From Rhyzopertha dominica (taxonomy: Eukaryota > Arthropoda > Insecta > Coleoptera > Bostrichidae): a stretch of 64,000 nucleotides of DNA. Every line of letters starts with the position of its first letter. The first letter of the stretch is position 1. The translations under genes and the position numbers were made by a program. Below, piece by piece: positions 27,122 to 39,362 of the stretch. The stretch covers positions 14,193,786 through 14,257,785 of the forward strand of contig QCXZ01000041.1 of assembly GCA_025024175.1 (NCBI GenBank), in the 5' to 3' direction. The notes under the pieces were generated by a model that ran no database searches, had not been told where the DNA came from, and was given only the letters and a program-made list of their open reading frames with translations.

Positions 27122-30100
27122 ATGAAAAAGTGTCGCATTTGCGGGCATGTAAAACTACTAAGTACAGATCGTTCACTATTTCAAGTACCAAAGGTAAATT
27201 ATTTGTTGATACAAAAGTTATACTTGATTATAAATAGTAAAGTTGTATGTTGACTTTACGTGGCGTTTAACAATTTTATTTTAGGATGCCAATAAATTGA
27301 AAACATGGTCAAAATGTGTTGGTGTAGATTTGCGCGAAAAAGACTTTTTGTGTATGGCACATTTTGATCAAAAATATATACATGGTAATAAAACTATTAG
27401 AAAGTTAAGTGTCCATGCAGTTCCAATAGACCCCAATTCCCATCCCACCTCTCCTTCCATATCAAATAATATCCCGATTAGGTGTACATATTCTCTCATA
27501 CAAAAGAGGTATGCATCAGTTTAATACATAAAATTAAATGAATACAAGAGAAGTACAGGTATATACGATTTCATGTAGGTAATGATTATCATCAGTTCTG
27601 GTCCGATATAGGCAACTTTTAAGATGGAGCAAGATCGAATTATGGCGCCCCCACTTCTTGCCCCTATTCACTAAGCACAAATAAGTAATACATGTTTAAG
27701 TTAAAATTACATAAATGGTTCAAGTGAGTCATCCAGCGCTTAAGAAACTAAAAATATTTACAAAGCTGGCGGATGTAAATGTTAATTTATTAATATTGCA
27801 TTAAGCCTTAGTCATATTGTTCACGAGTTATTTCCTATTTTTTTAAATATTGCGGTGTGTGACAATCATTTGCAGAATCCCAACTTTTACTATTCAAACG
27901 AGATTAACAATTTTTTAAACAGGATGCTGTTCTTCATCTCGCAGAGAGATGCAAATTTAAAAACCCTTTCTAGAATAAGGTTATCAGTATACCTATCACT
28001 GGTAGTTGCAAAGATATTTATTATGTCGTTCTTCTAGTTTTTAATATATATTTTTAACAAGCTAACCATGATTCCTGGCATCCAGGATTGAATTTGGTGC
28101 CATTGGGAACAATGAAGTGATTATGTAGATGGCAAGCAGCATATATGTCATCTGGCCAGTTAACAAGATGCATGGTAATGGTGGGGGATACAAAACTACC
28201 TATTAGCTCTTCTTAGATCTAAGCTCTAACCTTGTTCTATTATCACAAGTGCCTTCTAACACACTAACTAATATATGTGAATAGGTAGAGTATTCCGTTC
28301 TTTTAGGGAATTGATTATACCTGTAAGATAAATCAGAATCAAAACACTTGTTGTGTGTTCTGAAGACGGTCCATCTTGCCTAAAAAATCTAGAAAATAAA
28401 ATTATACTATACTGTTCTTATTTTTTTTGCGTTTTGCACTTCTCTTTATTCATTTAAATTTGTAATTAAAGTTTTGAAGGTGGTTTATTTATGAAAATAA
28501 GGATCCAGTTTTACACTGGCTGTTAAGTGTAAAATCTTGCAAATTAAAGAATTTAACTCCTTTTGCTACAGTATTTCCTTGGTATGGTTTAACAGCAAGT
28601 TAATGTTAGGTGGTAGTAATTCTGATGGCCGATTTCATTATTATTAACCTTTATTACACAAAAGGGCTTTTAACTTCATACAGGTGTTCCAAAACCGACA
28701 ATTTAAAACTTATTTGGAGCAATTCCATTTAAATATCTTTCATATGTAGACATGTGGATAATCTTTATTCGTGAAAATGTTAAATTGAGCAACTACTGAT
28801 GCATATAGCTTATTTTTGTCCAAGAATAATGTTGAACATAAGCTCAAGTTAAATACAACGCAACAAATGTGTTTAACTAATTTCCTATAAGGACAATAAA
28901 AATGCAACATGTATCGGTATATTCTTTACAAATTTTCATTTTTAACACACTGTATCCCATAATTAAAAACATCTGAATAAAGAACGGTAACTCAAAACTT
29001 GAATTACTAAAATTTTAAGCCATATTTTTTTGGGACACCAAAGTAATTTTGAAACTATTTTTTTACACAAATACAGTAGCTATATAATTTTAAAACGCAG
29101 CAATGATCAGTATTTACATAAACAAAACATCTTCTATAATTTAACATTTATTAAATTAACATTTTGGTTTAGACATACAGATTCAGATACTCTACATAAA
29201 TCTGAAGGTCCTCCGGAACTTTTGATTTCCCCAACACCCAACAAATCCAGATCTCTTCTTTCACCATCTGTTGAAGCATCCCATAATGTACCAAATCCAG
29301 TATTGATTGAAATCCCAGCATTGTTAAATTATTTAAGAGAAAATGTGCAACAACTGTTTACATTATTACCACCAAAATGGGGAATTCATGTAGGCACCGA
29401 TTGCATTACCGTATGTTGCATTGCTGGAGATGTTCCAATAATCACTCGTTGTATTACATTACACAAACACAGGATAAACGTCTATCTGAAAGGAATCTAC
29501 CACAGTGATTACCCTGTCATGACATTTGACGAATTTACAAAATTAATTCAGAAAGTCCAAAGCATCAGATTGTGTTATGGATCAGGTATAAACGAAAAAC
29601 GGAGCACTCTCTGCAATGGACAAAATTTGCAAAAGAAGACTATGAGATGCCGTGCTTGTGGGCGTCTACGAAAATACCTTTTAAAAACAGAGATGCGTAA
29701 ACAAGGAAGAATTTCAAAAACCATCTCTCTAAAATTAAAGTCCAGAAGAACATGCTCCAAACTGATTAAACAACAACAAGATTTGGTGAAAACAGTAGCT
29801 GGTCTAAAATCTGATTTAACTAAACAACAAAACATAACAAATTTAATTTCAAAGTTGCCAGAAAACCAAAAACTAGTCATACAAACTTGCATTGAAGCTG
29901 TCGATCGTCATCCTTCCGGAAAGAGATACACAAAAGACTGGATATATACCTGCATTTTATTAAAAATCAAAAGTCCTAAACTATATAGACACTTGCGTGT
30001 AAGAGAACTGTTGCCATTACCCTCACCTAGTACGATTCAGAATTATATAAGAAACAAAGATAGTAGTTATGGATTCCAGGAAAAACTATTTGAAGTACTT

Positions 30101-31840
30101 AAGGAAAAAACAAAACATATGCCAGAATTTGAACGACATGGTACATTGATGGTAGACGAATGCAAAATCACACCTTCTAAGCACTTTGATAAGAACAGGT
30201 TACAAGTATTAGGTTTTGTTGATTTGGGCAAACATACACCACAAAAACAGACAGATGAGATGGGCGATCATGTACTTGTCATTATGTTTCAGTCATTTGC
30301 AGGAAAAAACATGCAGGCTTTGGCATGCTTTCTCTCAAAGGGTAGTGTCAGTGGCACTATATTAGCTAAACTGATTCTTGAAGCCGTTGTTCTCTGTGAA
30401 GCAGCAGGGTTGTACATTGATGTGGTTACGTCTGATGGGGCCACTTGGAACAGAAGCATGTGGAAAGCTTTGGGTGCCGGGAATCCTAAAACTCCCTGGA
30501 TAATACATCCGTGTAACTCAAAGGGTGAACACAGAGTATTAAGAATGTGTTCGGACTATCCACATTTGCTGAAGTGCATTAGGAACAGGCTTGTTAGCCA
30601 AAAGGAGTTACATGTGCCAGAAGGTCGAGTTCAACTACGTCATTTAGAGGATTTGTTAAAATATGATGCAAATCATGAATTTAAACTGGCATACAAATTA
30701 ACCAGAAAACATGTAAACCCTGAAAATCACGAGAAGATGAGAACCAGATATGCTTTTCAGTTATTCAGTGGAACGGTAGCAGATGCACTGACTATTTTAA
30801 AAGAAAAAAGTATCCCTGAATTCGTCGATGCAGAACCAACGATTCAGTTCTGCAGGAGAATAAATCAACTGTCTGACATACTGAATTCTAGCAGTTGCTT
30901 GAATGGTTTGAGATCATGTTCCGAAGAACATCATGCTTTAGAAAATTGGTTACTCTATATAGATTTATGGCAATCCTGTGCACGTCCAAATTATTTTTTG
31001 ACTAAATCGACCAGTGATGGTCTGAAAGCAACGATTGCAACAACATTAAACTTGCTTAACTACTGCACGCAAAACTTAGGATTCAAATATTTAATGACTT
31101 CAAGAATAAATCAAGATCCACTGGAACATTTTTTTGGGCTTTTGAGAGAAAATGGAGGTGCTAATGATAACCCTGAATCCAAACAAATTTCTCAAATTTT
31201 TAGGTTGATGTCACTGTATTCTTTAATTAAACCCCCTAATGGTAATAATGTGTCTGGTGGAAATCAGCTCAATGCAATTTTAACGAAACCATTTGGTCAA
31301 ATCACTTCATCAGATCAAGTTACAAAAAAGGAATTGGACATAAAAATTGATAACGCTTTAGAAGAAGACCTTGCATATGGAACGAATTTTTATTTTAATG
31401 ATAATGAAGAAGCATTTGCATATGTATGTGGATATATAGCTCGAAAACATAGAAATGAAAATTGTCCAGAGTGTGTAAAGACACTAGTTGGGGATGGATT
31501 GGAATCTTACAATTCATTTATAATTTTAAGAAGTAGGGGACACTTGATTTTTCCATCACAAGGGCTAATCATTCTTCTTCAGGAAGTCGAAACAATTATT
31601 GGAGTTTACCTGAAACAAGAAATGAAAAAAAATACTTTGACTGATATTTTAAATGCATTGGATAGAAAAAAAATTCACGGTTTCGTAGGTTGTGCAATAC
31701 ACAAAACTGAACTGACAAAAAAAATTATATTTACATTTTTGGTAACAAGAATGTCACTGACGTGCCAGAAAGAGGCTCGTAAACGTTCGGCAGAACATGC
31801 ACCGTCAAAGAAGTTTTCAAAATTATCCAAATTAGTTTAA
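27122..31840 (+). CDS. P-element/THAP9-type transposase (three exons, intact frame)
   Basis: Exons 27122-27193, 27285-27508 and 29173-31840 join in phase to 987 aa. Exons 1-2 encode a C2CH THAP DNA-binding domain (Cys4, Cys7, Cys47, His50 and an AVP box at 69-71) that is absent from the long third-exon frame taken alone. Exon 3 begins with a low-complexity linker, then a coiled-coil-like segment (TCSKLIKQQQDLVKTV) and the RNase-H-fold transposase. Putative catalytic acids: Asp427 (VDECKIT), Asp520 (SDGATWNR) and Glu750 (QDPLEHFFG, with Asp747 three residues before). Family lengths are 751 aa (Drosophila P) and 903 aa (human THAP9). There are no internal stops. The AG|gtatgc donor at 27509 was chosen because it keeps phase. 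It could be an autonomous P element or a domesticated THAP9-like gene; no terminal repeats were found to decide. Confidence 0.85.
27509..29172 (+). other. Intron 2 of the THAP transposase
   Basis: 1664 bases between the THAP exons and the catalytic exon. Translation shows only short frames. No exon that would fit phase 2 to phase 2 was recognised, and no repeat was assigned. Confidence 0.5.
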
Positions 31841-31863
31841 CAAGCATTGTATTAATAGACAGC

Positions 31864-32198
31864 TGTTTCGAGAGTTAACATTTATTGTTTGTGTTGTAGC
31901 TGTATTTATCACTGAATAGTATTTATTAACTGGTTTTAGATGATAGTAAAGTATCAAATTTGAAAGTGTTGATAACTTGTTTATTGGTTACTGTTAGGGT
32001 GGCTTCGATTTAGTGGACTGTATTACTTGGTTTTTTAATATTACTACTGTGCTAGAAGCATTAATTGAAGAGACTTGACAGTTTCATCAGTTTCTAATTT
32101 ATTGCTGTTCGTTTACATACTTTATTGTTTTTCTNCTTGGCAACANAATGTCATTGTAGTGTTTGCCAAGTTTACAAAATTAAGGAAATATCCGAACA
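31864..32198 (-). repeat. Probable 3' LTR of the BEL/Pao element
   Basis: Begins TGTTCGGATATTTCC directly after a purine-rich tract, which is the expected polypurine-tract/LTR junction. The far end is placed at the reverse complement of tgtttcgagag (31864), giving TG...CA ends and about 335 bp. No second LTR is available to verify this, so the left end is provisional. It lies only 23 bp past the stop of the P-type transposase. Confidence 0.5.
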
Positions 32199-32306
32199 TA
32201 CTCCCCGCGTTGAACTACGTTCAAAACTANATTTACAGGTAAGTACGTATAAATCATAAATAAAATTCAAATGGTAAGTTAATACATTGAGCAAAATTCT
32301 TATTAA

Positions 32307-35300
32307 TTAATCAGGTTTTCTTTCAGGCTGTTCTTCAGTAATGGGCAGCGGACACAACTTTACAACTGCTCGCTTAAAAATTCCTTTGGATGTTCGCACG
32401 CTTGCTACACGAACGACACCTTCACTGTCGGGATGCACCTCTGTGATTCTACCTAGAATCCATTGGCTGGGTGGAAGGTTTTCTTGTTTAATCAGAACAA
32501 GAGCTCCTATCTGAAGACGTTGCCCTGGATGCTTCCATTTACTTCGTTGTTGAAGAATGGATAGATACTCCGTAGACCATCTTTTCCAAAAACTTTGGTA
32601 CAATGACTGCAGAAACTGAACTCGAGACAACCGATTAATTGGTACTGGTTGCAGATTCATTTCTGGTAGAGTAGTTAATGGTCTTCCAATCAACAAGTGA
32701 GACGGAGTTAAAGGAGTGAGATCATTGGGATCGGAAGAGAGTGGATATAATGGTCTTGAATTCAGTACTGATTCAATCTGAGTTAATACAGTGTATAATT
32801 CTTCGTAGGTAAGTTTAGTTTCTTGTAATACTCTTTTTAAATGGAATTTAACAGTTTTAATCCCAGACTCCCACAATCCACCAAAATGTGGAGAATTTGG
32901 GGGTATAAATTTCCACGTAAATGACTCCATAGCACAATGGCTAACAATATCATGTTCATGAGCCTTGAAAAATTGAAACAAATCATACAATTCTTTTTGA
33001 GCACCCTTAAAGTTTGTGCCATTATCAGACCATATTTGTGTTGGTTTACCTCGTCTTGATATAAAGCGCTTGAGAGAAGCCAAAAATGATTGTGTGCTCA
33101 AATCAGAGCTTAATTCTAAATGGACAGCTTTACTCACAAAGCAGACAAACAGACAAATGTAACCTTTTGAAACTTTTGATCCACGACCTCTTCTGTCTTT
33201 AATTAAAATAGGGCCGGCATAATCAACACCAACTATGCTAAATGCAGGAGTTTCTGTAACTCTCTCTCGAGGAAGATTAGCCATAATCGGGTTAATTGCA
33301 TGGGGTTTTGATTTGAAACAAGTAACACATGAGCGTGTAACCCTTTTAGCAGTGTTCATTCCAGATGTAGGCCAATAATTTTGTCTAACAGTGCTTAGAA
33401 GTAATTGTGGGCCTGCATGTAATAGTGATAGATGAACATGCTCAAAAATCAATCTAGTTAAGCTATGTTTTCCACTTAACAGTAATGGATGTTTGTTATC
33501 AAAATTTAAAGTAGAATTTTTTAACCTACCTCCTACTCTTAACAACCCATCTTGATCTAAAAATGGTGTTAAACTTGATAACCGATTTTTCAAATCTAAA
33601 GAATTCTTATTTCGAAGAATAGTTATCTCCATTTCAAAGTCTTTAGCCTGAGCTATTCTGACCAATCTTTTTACACCTTCATTTAATTCAGATACAGTTA
33701 AATCACCTGATAATCTTTCACATTTTGGCATTTTCGAGTTATTTATGAAACGAAGACAGTAAGCCATAACACGCTTAATTCGATTAAATTTAGAGAATCT
33801 TTCAAATGGAAAAGACAAGTTCTTAGCTTCGGTTGTTAGAAGACAATGTTTTCTTAATTCTGGATCTTCTTTAGGAGTAAATTCAGATGGTTGTTGTGGC
33901 CATTTAGGAAAAGGTTGTTTTAACCATGAAGGTCCGTGCCACCAAAGCAGAGAACTTAGAAGGACTTTTGGTTGAACGCCTCTAGATAACAAATCTGCTG
34001 GATTCTCTTTTGTGTTTATGTAATGCCATAATTCAATGTTGGTTAATTGTTGAATCTCTGACACACGATTTCCTACAAAAACATTGAGAACATGTGGTGG
34101 AGTTCTAATCCAGTGCAATACTATTTGAGAATCACACCATAAAAAATATTGAGCCTCGATATTAAGGGATTTTTTTACGATTTTAACTAATCTAGCAAGC
34201 ATTAATGCTCCACATAATTCTAGTCTCGGAATAGTAAGTATCTTTAGTGGTGCAACACGAGTTTTAGCACATAATAAGTTAACATGAATGTTACCAAAGT
34301 TGTCAATACTTCGAATGTAAATAGAACTTCCATACGCAGAGTTAGATGAATCACAAAATCCGTGAATTTCAACTGAAACTGGGTTGGAACAAGTAACATG
34401 ACGTGGAATCTGAATACTATTAAGCACATGAAGTTGTTCTCTGAAATTAATCCATTTTTCATATAAATCTATTGGAACGGTATCATCCCAATCTAAATGC
34501 AAAGTCCATAGCTGTTGTATTATGATTTTTGCCAAAATAATGCAGGGGCTTACCAAGCCAAGGGGGTCGAAGACCTTTGATATTTCTGACAAAATAATTC
34601 TTTTTGTTATAGGAGAAATGGAAGAATTAGCAGAAATCTGGTAAGAAAATGTGTCTGAAATATTATTCCATACAACACCTAAGGTTTTAATTTGCTTGTC
34701 ATGACTAAAACTTATTACACTAGTTGGATCATTTTCATCCTTAAAAGATTGTAAAACATTACTACTATTTGAAATCCATTTCCTCAACGGAAAACATGCT
34801 TGCTGTAAAATCATTTTTAAAGTCTTGCAAGTAGCAATAGCATCTTCTTCAGAAGTAAAACTGATAATTAAATCATCTACATAAAAATGATTATTAATAA
34901 TGTTAGAGATGACAGGATATTCATTTTCAACCTCATAAGCTAGTTGCTTTAAGCATCTAATGGCAAGATAGGGAGCTGAAGCTGTACCGTAAGTAATAGT
35001 ATTTAGTGAATAAGTATCTATTTCTAGATCAGAATCGAATCTCCACACAATATTTTGCAGGTGTCTATCATCAGGATGCACAAGGATCTGTCTATACATT
35101 TTTTCTATATCTGCACAAACAGCAATGGGATGTTGTCTGAACTGTAATAATATAGAAAATAATTGTGTGTGCACTGGTGGACCTACATGCTGAAGATCAT
35201 TTACAGACCAACCTGACGATGATTGCGCTGAGCCATTAAATACTACTCTTAATTTGGTTGTTAAGCTGCTTTTCCTTACAACTCCATGGTGAGGAAGAAA

Positions 35301-36314
35301 ATAAACATTGGAGGATGTTTCCTTTATTTTAGTCATATGTCCCAAGTCTAAATACTCTTGCATAAATCTTGAATATTCTTCCTTCAAAATTGGGTCAGAA
35401 ATAAATCTGTGTTCTAATTGCAACAGTCTTTTAATTGCTGACTGCTTCGAATCACCCAATTGAGAAGAAGGATATTTCAATGGAATTCTAACTATAAATC
35501 TACCATCATCTTGACGAGTAATGGTTTCTTTAAAAAATCTTTCACAATCTGCATCATCTTTGGATAATTGTGTGGGACATTCATGCTCTTCAATTTCCCA
35601 GAATTGGCGAAGATCAAAGGAAATATTCTGTGAAAAATAACAGTGCACCTGAGAAGCATTTTTTGGAACCAAACCTGAAGCAATCCATCCGAACTTAGTG
35701 TTCTGGAGAACAGGTAAGTGTTTTGATAATTGTAATTGCCCTCTTTCTAGATATTCCCAAAAGTGACTAGCTCCTAGGAGTAAATCAACTTCAGAAGGTT
35801 TAGAAAAATCAGGATCTGCTAATTGAATGGTAGAAGGAATTTTCCAATCTACGGTATCAATTTCATAGGCAGGAAGATTACCAGCAATCTGCGGAATAAC
35901 CAAACAGGTAAGTTTTACACTATAATCGTTATAAATAGATTTCATTTTAATCTGACATTTGTGATTAAATGTTGATCCAGAATCATTTATTCCAGCAATA
36001 GAAACATATGTAGGTTCCGTATTTAAACCTAATTTGTTGCACATTTTTGCAGATATAAAATTGGATTGGGAACCGCTATCTAAAACGGCCTTAACTAAAT
36101 GCATCGAACCATTTGCATCGTAAACATACAACCGAACTGTAGGTAGAAGAACACTACTTTGTTTGTCATGGCTAGACATAACTACTGAAGAATCTGGTAC
36201 GACAGCTGTTTCCTTAACTTGATGAAGTAAACTACTGTGCCTATTTTTACAGATTTTACAGGATCGTAACTTACATTTATTTACTGAATTGACCTGTACA
36301 AAGACAATTTTCAC
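32307..36314 (-). CDS. pol: BEL/Pao pol polyprotein
   Basis: Uninterrupted 1335-codon frame. Order of domains: gag-type zinc-knuckle remnant (CKLRSCKICKNRH, residues 14-26), retropepsin with LDSGS near 78-82, reverse transcriptase with FYVDDLI near 477-483, a degenerate RNase H start (HGFCDSSNSAYGSS near 658), and integrase with a zinc-binding HHCC segment (about 960-1000). The DDE core has Asp in VDYAGP, Asp in WSDNGTNF near 1096 and Glu in GLWESG near 1150. A short basic C-terminal domain (LKLCPLP) follows, as in BEL elements. All catalytic motifs are present. The start is nominal because gag and pol are normally translated as one polyprotein; the first ~12 codons overlap the end of gag in another frame. 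Confidence 0.94.
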   Translation of the reverse strand: MKIVFVQVNSVNKCKLRSCKICKNRHSSLLHQVKETAVVPDSSVVMSSHDKQSSVLLPTVRLYVYDANGSMHLVKAVLDSGSQSNFISAKMCNKLGLNTEPTYVSIAGINDSGSTFNHKCQIKMKSIYNDYSVKLTCLVIPQIAGNLPAYEIDTVDWKIPSTIQLADPDFSKPSEVDLLLGASHFWEYLERGQLQLSKHLPVLQNTKFGWIASGLVPKNASQVHCYFSQNISFDLRQFWEIEEHECPTQLSKDDADCERFFKETITRQDDGRFIVRIPLKYPSSQLGDSKQSAIKRLLQLEHRFISDPILKEEYSRFMQEYLDLGHMTKIKETSSNVYFLPHHGVVRKSSLTTKLRVVFNGSAQSSSGWSVNDLQHVGPPVHTQLFSILLQFRQHPIAVCADIEKMYRQILVHPDDRHLQNIVWRFDSDLEIDTYSLNTITYGTASAPYLAIRCLKQLAYEVENEYPVISNIINNHFYVDDLIISFTSEEDAIATCKTLKMILQQACFPLRKWISNSSNVLQSFKDENDPTSVISFSHDKQIKTLGVVWNNISDTFSYQISANSSISPITKRIILSEISKVFDPLGLVSPCIILAKIIIQQLWTLHLDWDDTVPIDLYEKWINFREQLHVLNSIQIPRHVTCSNPVSVEIHGFCDSSNSAYGSSIYIRSIDNFGNIHVNLLCAKTRVAPLKILTIPRLELCGALMLARLVKIVKKSLNIEAQYFLWCDSQIVLHWIRTPPHVLNVFVGNRVSEIQQLTNIELWHYINTKENPADLLSRGVQPKVLLSSLLWWHGPSWLKQPFPKWPQQPSEFTPKEDPELRKHCLLTTEAKNLSFPFERFSKFNRIKRVMAYCLRFINNSKMPKCERLSGDLTVSELNEGVKRLVRIAQAKDFEMEITILRNKNSLDLKNRLSSLTPFLDQDGLLRVGGRLKNSTLNFDNKHPLLLSGKHSLTRLIFEHVHLSLLHAGPQLLLSTVRQNYWPTSGMNTAKRVTRSCVTCFKSKPHAINPIMANLPRERVTETPAFSIVGVDYAGPILIKDRRGRGSKVSKGYICLFVCFVSKAVHLELSSDLSTQSFLASLKRFISRRGKPTQIWSDNGTNFKGAQKELYDLFQFFKAHEHDIVSHCAMESFTWKFIPPNSPHFGGLWESGIKTVKFHLKRVLQETKLTYEELYTVLTQIESVLNSRPLYPLSSDPNDLTPLTPSHLLIGRPLTTLPEMNLQPVPINRLSRVQFLQSLYQSFWKRWSTEYLSILQQRSKWKHPGQRLQIGALVLIKQENLPPSQWILGRITEVHPDSEGVVRVASVRTSKGIFKRAVVKLCPLPITEEQPERKPD

Positions 36315-37409
36315 AGAGCTTCAAATCTTTCACTTTTTCAATCCTTTCTGGAACTGTTAATTGTAGAAAATCAGGACATGAATAAATTAAATGTTGTTTT
36401 TTACAGAAATTGCATTTATGATTTGTAGAAATCAAAGAATAATGCTTGTTTGTTCCATAATTGTTATTCTTAACAGGTTTGGAACCATGGTTTAATTTAA
36501 AGGTTTCCAAGAAATCTGCTCTTTTATATAAGAAATCTTTGATATCATCTAGTTTTAATGAATTGCATGACATTTTAAATCGTTCCCACTCTCGGGCAGT
36601 AGACCTATCAAGCTTTGATGAAATTAAGAAGACTAATAGAGCATCCCAATGTATGGTTGGTTGCTTGAGTACTTCTAGTGCACGCAAATGCTTGTATAAA
36701 TTGTCTACTAATCTACGCAAAGCGACTGATGACTCTTTGGTTATGGGTTCTAATTCAAATATTGATTTTATGTGATTGTGCACTAATAACTTTGAGTTGT
36801 TATACCTACTACATAATAATTCCCATGCAACATCATAATTTTCACTCGTAAATTCTAAAGATTGAATGATTTTCGCTGCATTCAAGCTCTAAAGAAGCTT
36901 TTAAATAGTGGAATTTTTGAATTTTGCTAATAGATTGATTTGAATTAATCAGACTTTCAAAAAGGTCCTTAAATTCCAACCATGAATCATAGTTACCTTG
37001 AAATTTAGGCAAATTAATTGTAGGTAATTTCACACCTTGAATATGTGATTAGCATATTGGGTGACTCAACTTTAATCTGAGAATGAACACTAATGCAAGA
37101 ATCTAAAATCACTTGTGCCTGGGCCAACACATTAGAAATTGTATCGAAGAAGTTACTTCGTTGATCAAATTCTTCTGTTAAATTTGATTCATCGCAAATA
37201 TTTTCAATTTTTGTTTGAATCTGTTCAAAATCTGTGTGAACTAAACGCAAGTTTTCAACTCTAAATTTTAAATCTGCAATCTGAACATCATTTAGAGCTT
37301 CTCTCTCAGCACACATTTTTTTTAATGGATTGAGGAATGACACATAATTAGTAAGTTTGTGTTTTATGGCACCTCGTTGTCGGTGTAACAACTTTATTTC
37401 ATCAGCCAT
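36277..37409 (-). pseudogene. gag: BEL/Pao gag, broken by frameshifts
   Basis: Three overlapping frames carry successive parts of gag: 37014-37409 (N-terminal helical part starting MADEIKLLHRQRG), 36842-37033 (DUF1759-like LPKFQGNYDSWLEFKDLFES) and 36277-36885 (IQSLEFTSENYDVAWELL, then zinc knuckle CNFCKKQH and CENCLC). Frame changes occur near 37035, 36880 and 36300; the last falls inside the zinc-knuckle region shared with pol. Three defects in 1.1 kb against none in 4 kb of pol could be real decay, or uneven sequence quality next to the assembly gap. Confidence 0.85.
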
Positions 37410-37763
37410 AGCTTAATTGTTAGTCACAAAATCAAATAATTAATTGTACGAATAGCAAATCAAATAATCAATTATACAAATAGTAAATTATGATAATCAA
37501 GAAATCAAACTGTATTAATCACAAATCAAATTAATAAAGAAATGAAATTGTAAGAATAGCAAATCAAATGGTAGAAATAGCAAATCAAGCTAATCAAAAT
37601 CAAAATTGTATTGACAGCAAAATCAAGAAAATTAAATCGTATGATTAGTAAATCAGGCTAATCAAAATCAAATTGAATGAATAGCAAATGGAAACTAATC
37701 AAGAATCAAACACTGTATTGTGTTTATAATCAGTAATGAATCAGTTTGTTAATCAGGAGGAAA
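37410..37763. repeat. Imperfect AT-rich direct repeats in the BEL leader
   Basis: The motif AATAGCAAATCAAA with spacers of AATCAA and TTGTA recurs irregularly many times between the gag start and the assembly gap. It has no coding capacity. It could be the untranslated leader of the element. Confidence 0.6.
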
Positions 37764-37863
37764 NNNNNNNNNNNNNNNNNNNNNNNNNNNNNNNNNNNNN
37801 NNNNNNNNNNNNNNNNNNNNNNNNNNNNNNNNNNNNNNNNNNNNNNNNNNNNNNNNNNNNNNN
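37764..37863. other. Assembly gap (100 N)
   Basis: Exactly 100 consecutive N, a conventional placeholder for a gap of unknown size. Joins across it should not be trusted. Confidence 0.98.
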
Positions 37864-39362
37864 AACAAAAAAATGTTTCTAATGTTATATTGTCTTATTT
37901 TCGCCTTCTAAAGTTTTTCGCCAAATTCAAATATTGCTAGCAACGTCAGTTGACCCGGCTAGAGTGGGGAGCGTGGTGGGATGGCATTTCGCCACGGTAA
38001 ACCTACCGTGATTCGCGTTTGACTCATAGAAGAGACATCTGTTCAGTGTTGCCAACTTAGCGGATAAAATTCTCGCCCAACCGGAAAAATATAAGTTTTA
38101 GCGGTTAGCAGATTATTTAGACGGAATAAGAAAGTTTTTAATTAATATTAATGTTTCACTTTGGCGTATAAATATGGGAAACTTAGATATGAAGTATCTA
38201 CAATCGATTTATTTATGCTAGGTGACTCGATAATTACTGTATTCCTTGCCTGGGAAATATAATATTTCCTGCTTTTTTACCTAACAATCCAAAATTTTAC
38301 CAACGTCTCAATAGTGCTTGTGTGTTTCACGTTGCAGCTCAGACTGTCAGATGAGGCAGATATTATTATCTTAAACCAAGTAAAAAGCAAAGAAACATAT
38401 TTCTGGAAGGAACACGAGCTCGACAACGATATTTTTAACGTTATAGCTTAATTGTAGGAAACTAATAATTATTTATGTAAAATAAATAATAAATCCCCTT
38501 GTATATCAACAGATTACCCTGTCTTAAAAATTTTAGCGGATTCGATGCGGCAATCTAGCGGAATTTCTATCAGCCCCCAGTGGCAACACTGTACAGATAC
38601 ACAGATGAATCTGTTTGTTTACATTTGCGATTGGCTTGATTTTGGCGAGGATTTTCTTTGACACAAGCGACTTGCTGTTAGTGCTGCATCTACTGAATAG
38701 CACCACAATTTTCGTCTCAATTTTTCTTAGGGTACAATTAAAAATTTCTTCTCTAGACCAACAATACTAGTATTTACGCATGTTGGCACAAAACATTTCT
38801 TTTCAGCAGCCATTTCGTCCGCGTTTTGAACGATATAATCGTGATCGATAAACAAAAGCAAAAAAACACACGAGGGTTACTGTTACTGAGAGGTTATGAA
38901 TGACGCTCTTCGTCCGTTCGTCGGCAGTTGACAGCGAAAAACACGCATAGGCAACTGGAACGCTGAAAATTATTGTGCCCTGGCAACAACACACAGCTGC
39001 TGCCAATCACAAGCGGCAGGGTCAACCTACGTCACACATTGAAATATTTAAACTTTACAATTTTTTTTCGTTTATCTAAGCGATTTGGAAAAAAGATAAG
39101 TTAACAGAGGTCTATTATTTTTTATGTAGATTCATATTCTGCAATAAAAAAATATGGTCTACAACCCCATTCCGAAGATTAAAAAATGGAAGTACTATTT
39201 GAGCGTCTAAAATCTGTTTCCTTGTCGTTTTAGACACATTGTAGGTATATTATATGATTTATTTAAATAGGTAGGGGAAATGGCAGCCACGATGACGAAA
39301 AGCTTTATCGCTGAAATATTGGTGGTTCTGAAAAAACCGTTTTTTTCTTCTGCTTTGACGAA
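37864..39362. other. Non-coding stretch, nothing recognised
   Basis: Mixed-composition DNA right of the gap. The open frame at 38803-39006 (minus) shows no family features. No repeat partner inside the window was seen. Confidence 0.5.

Larger units (their letters stand above)
31864..37763 (-). mobile_element. BEL/Pao LTR retrotransposon
   Basis: Reading the minus strand: leader with imperfect AATCAAA-type repeats (37410-37763), broken gag (36277-37409), intact pol (32307-36314), a polypurine tract aacgcggggagta ending at 32199, then the 3' LTR starting TGTTCGG at 32198. The 5' LTR is not visible. It would lie at or beyond the 100-N gap that starts at 37764, so its absence may be an assembly artefact. 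Confidence 0.88.
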
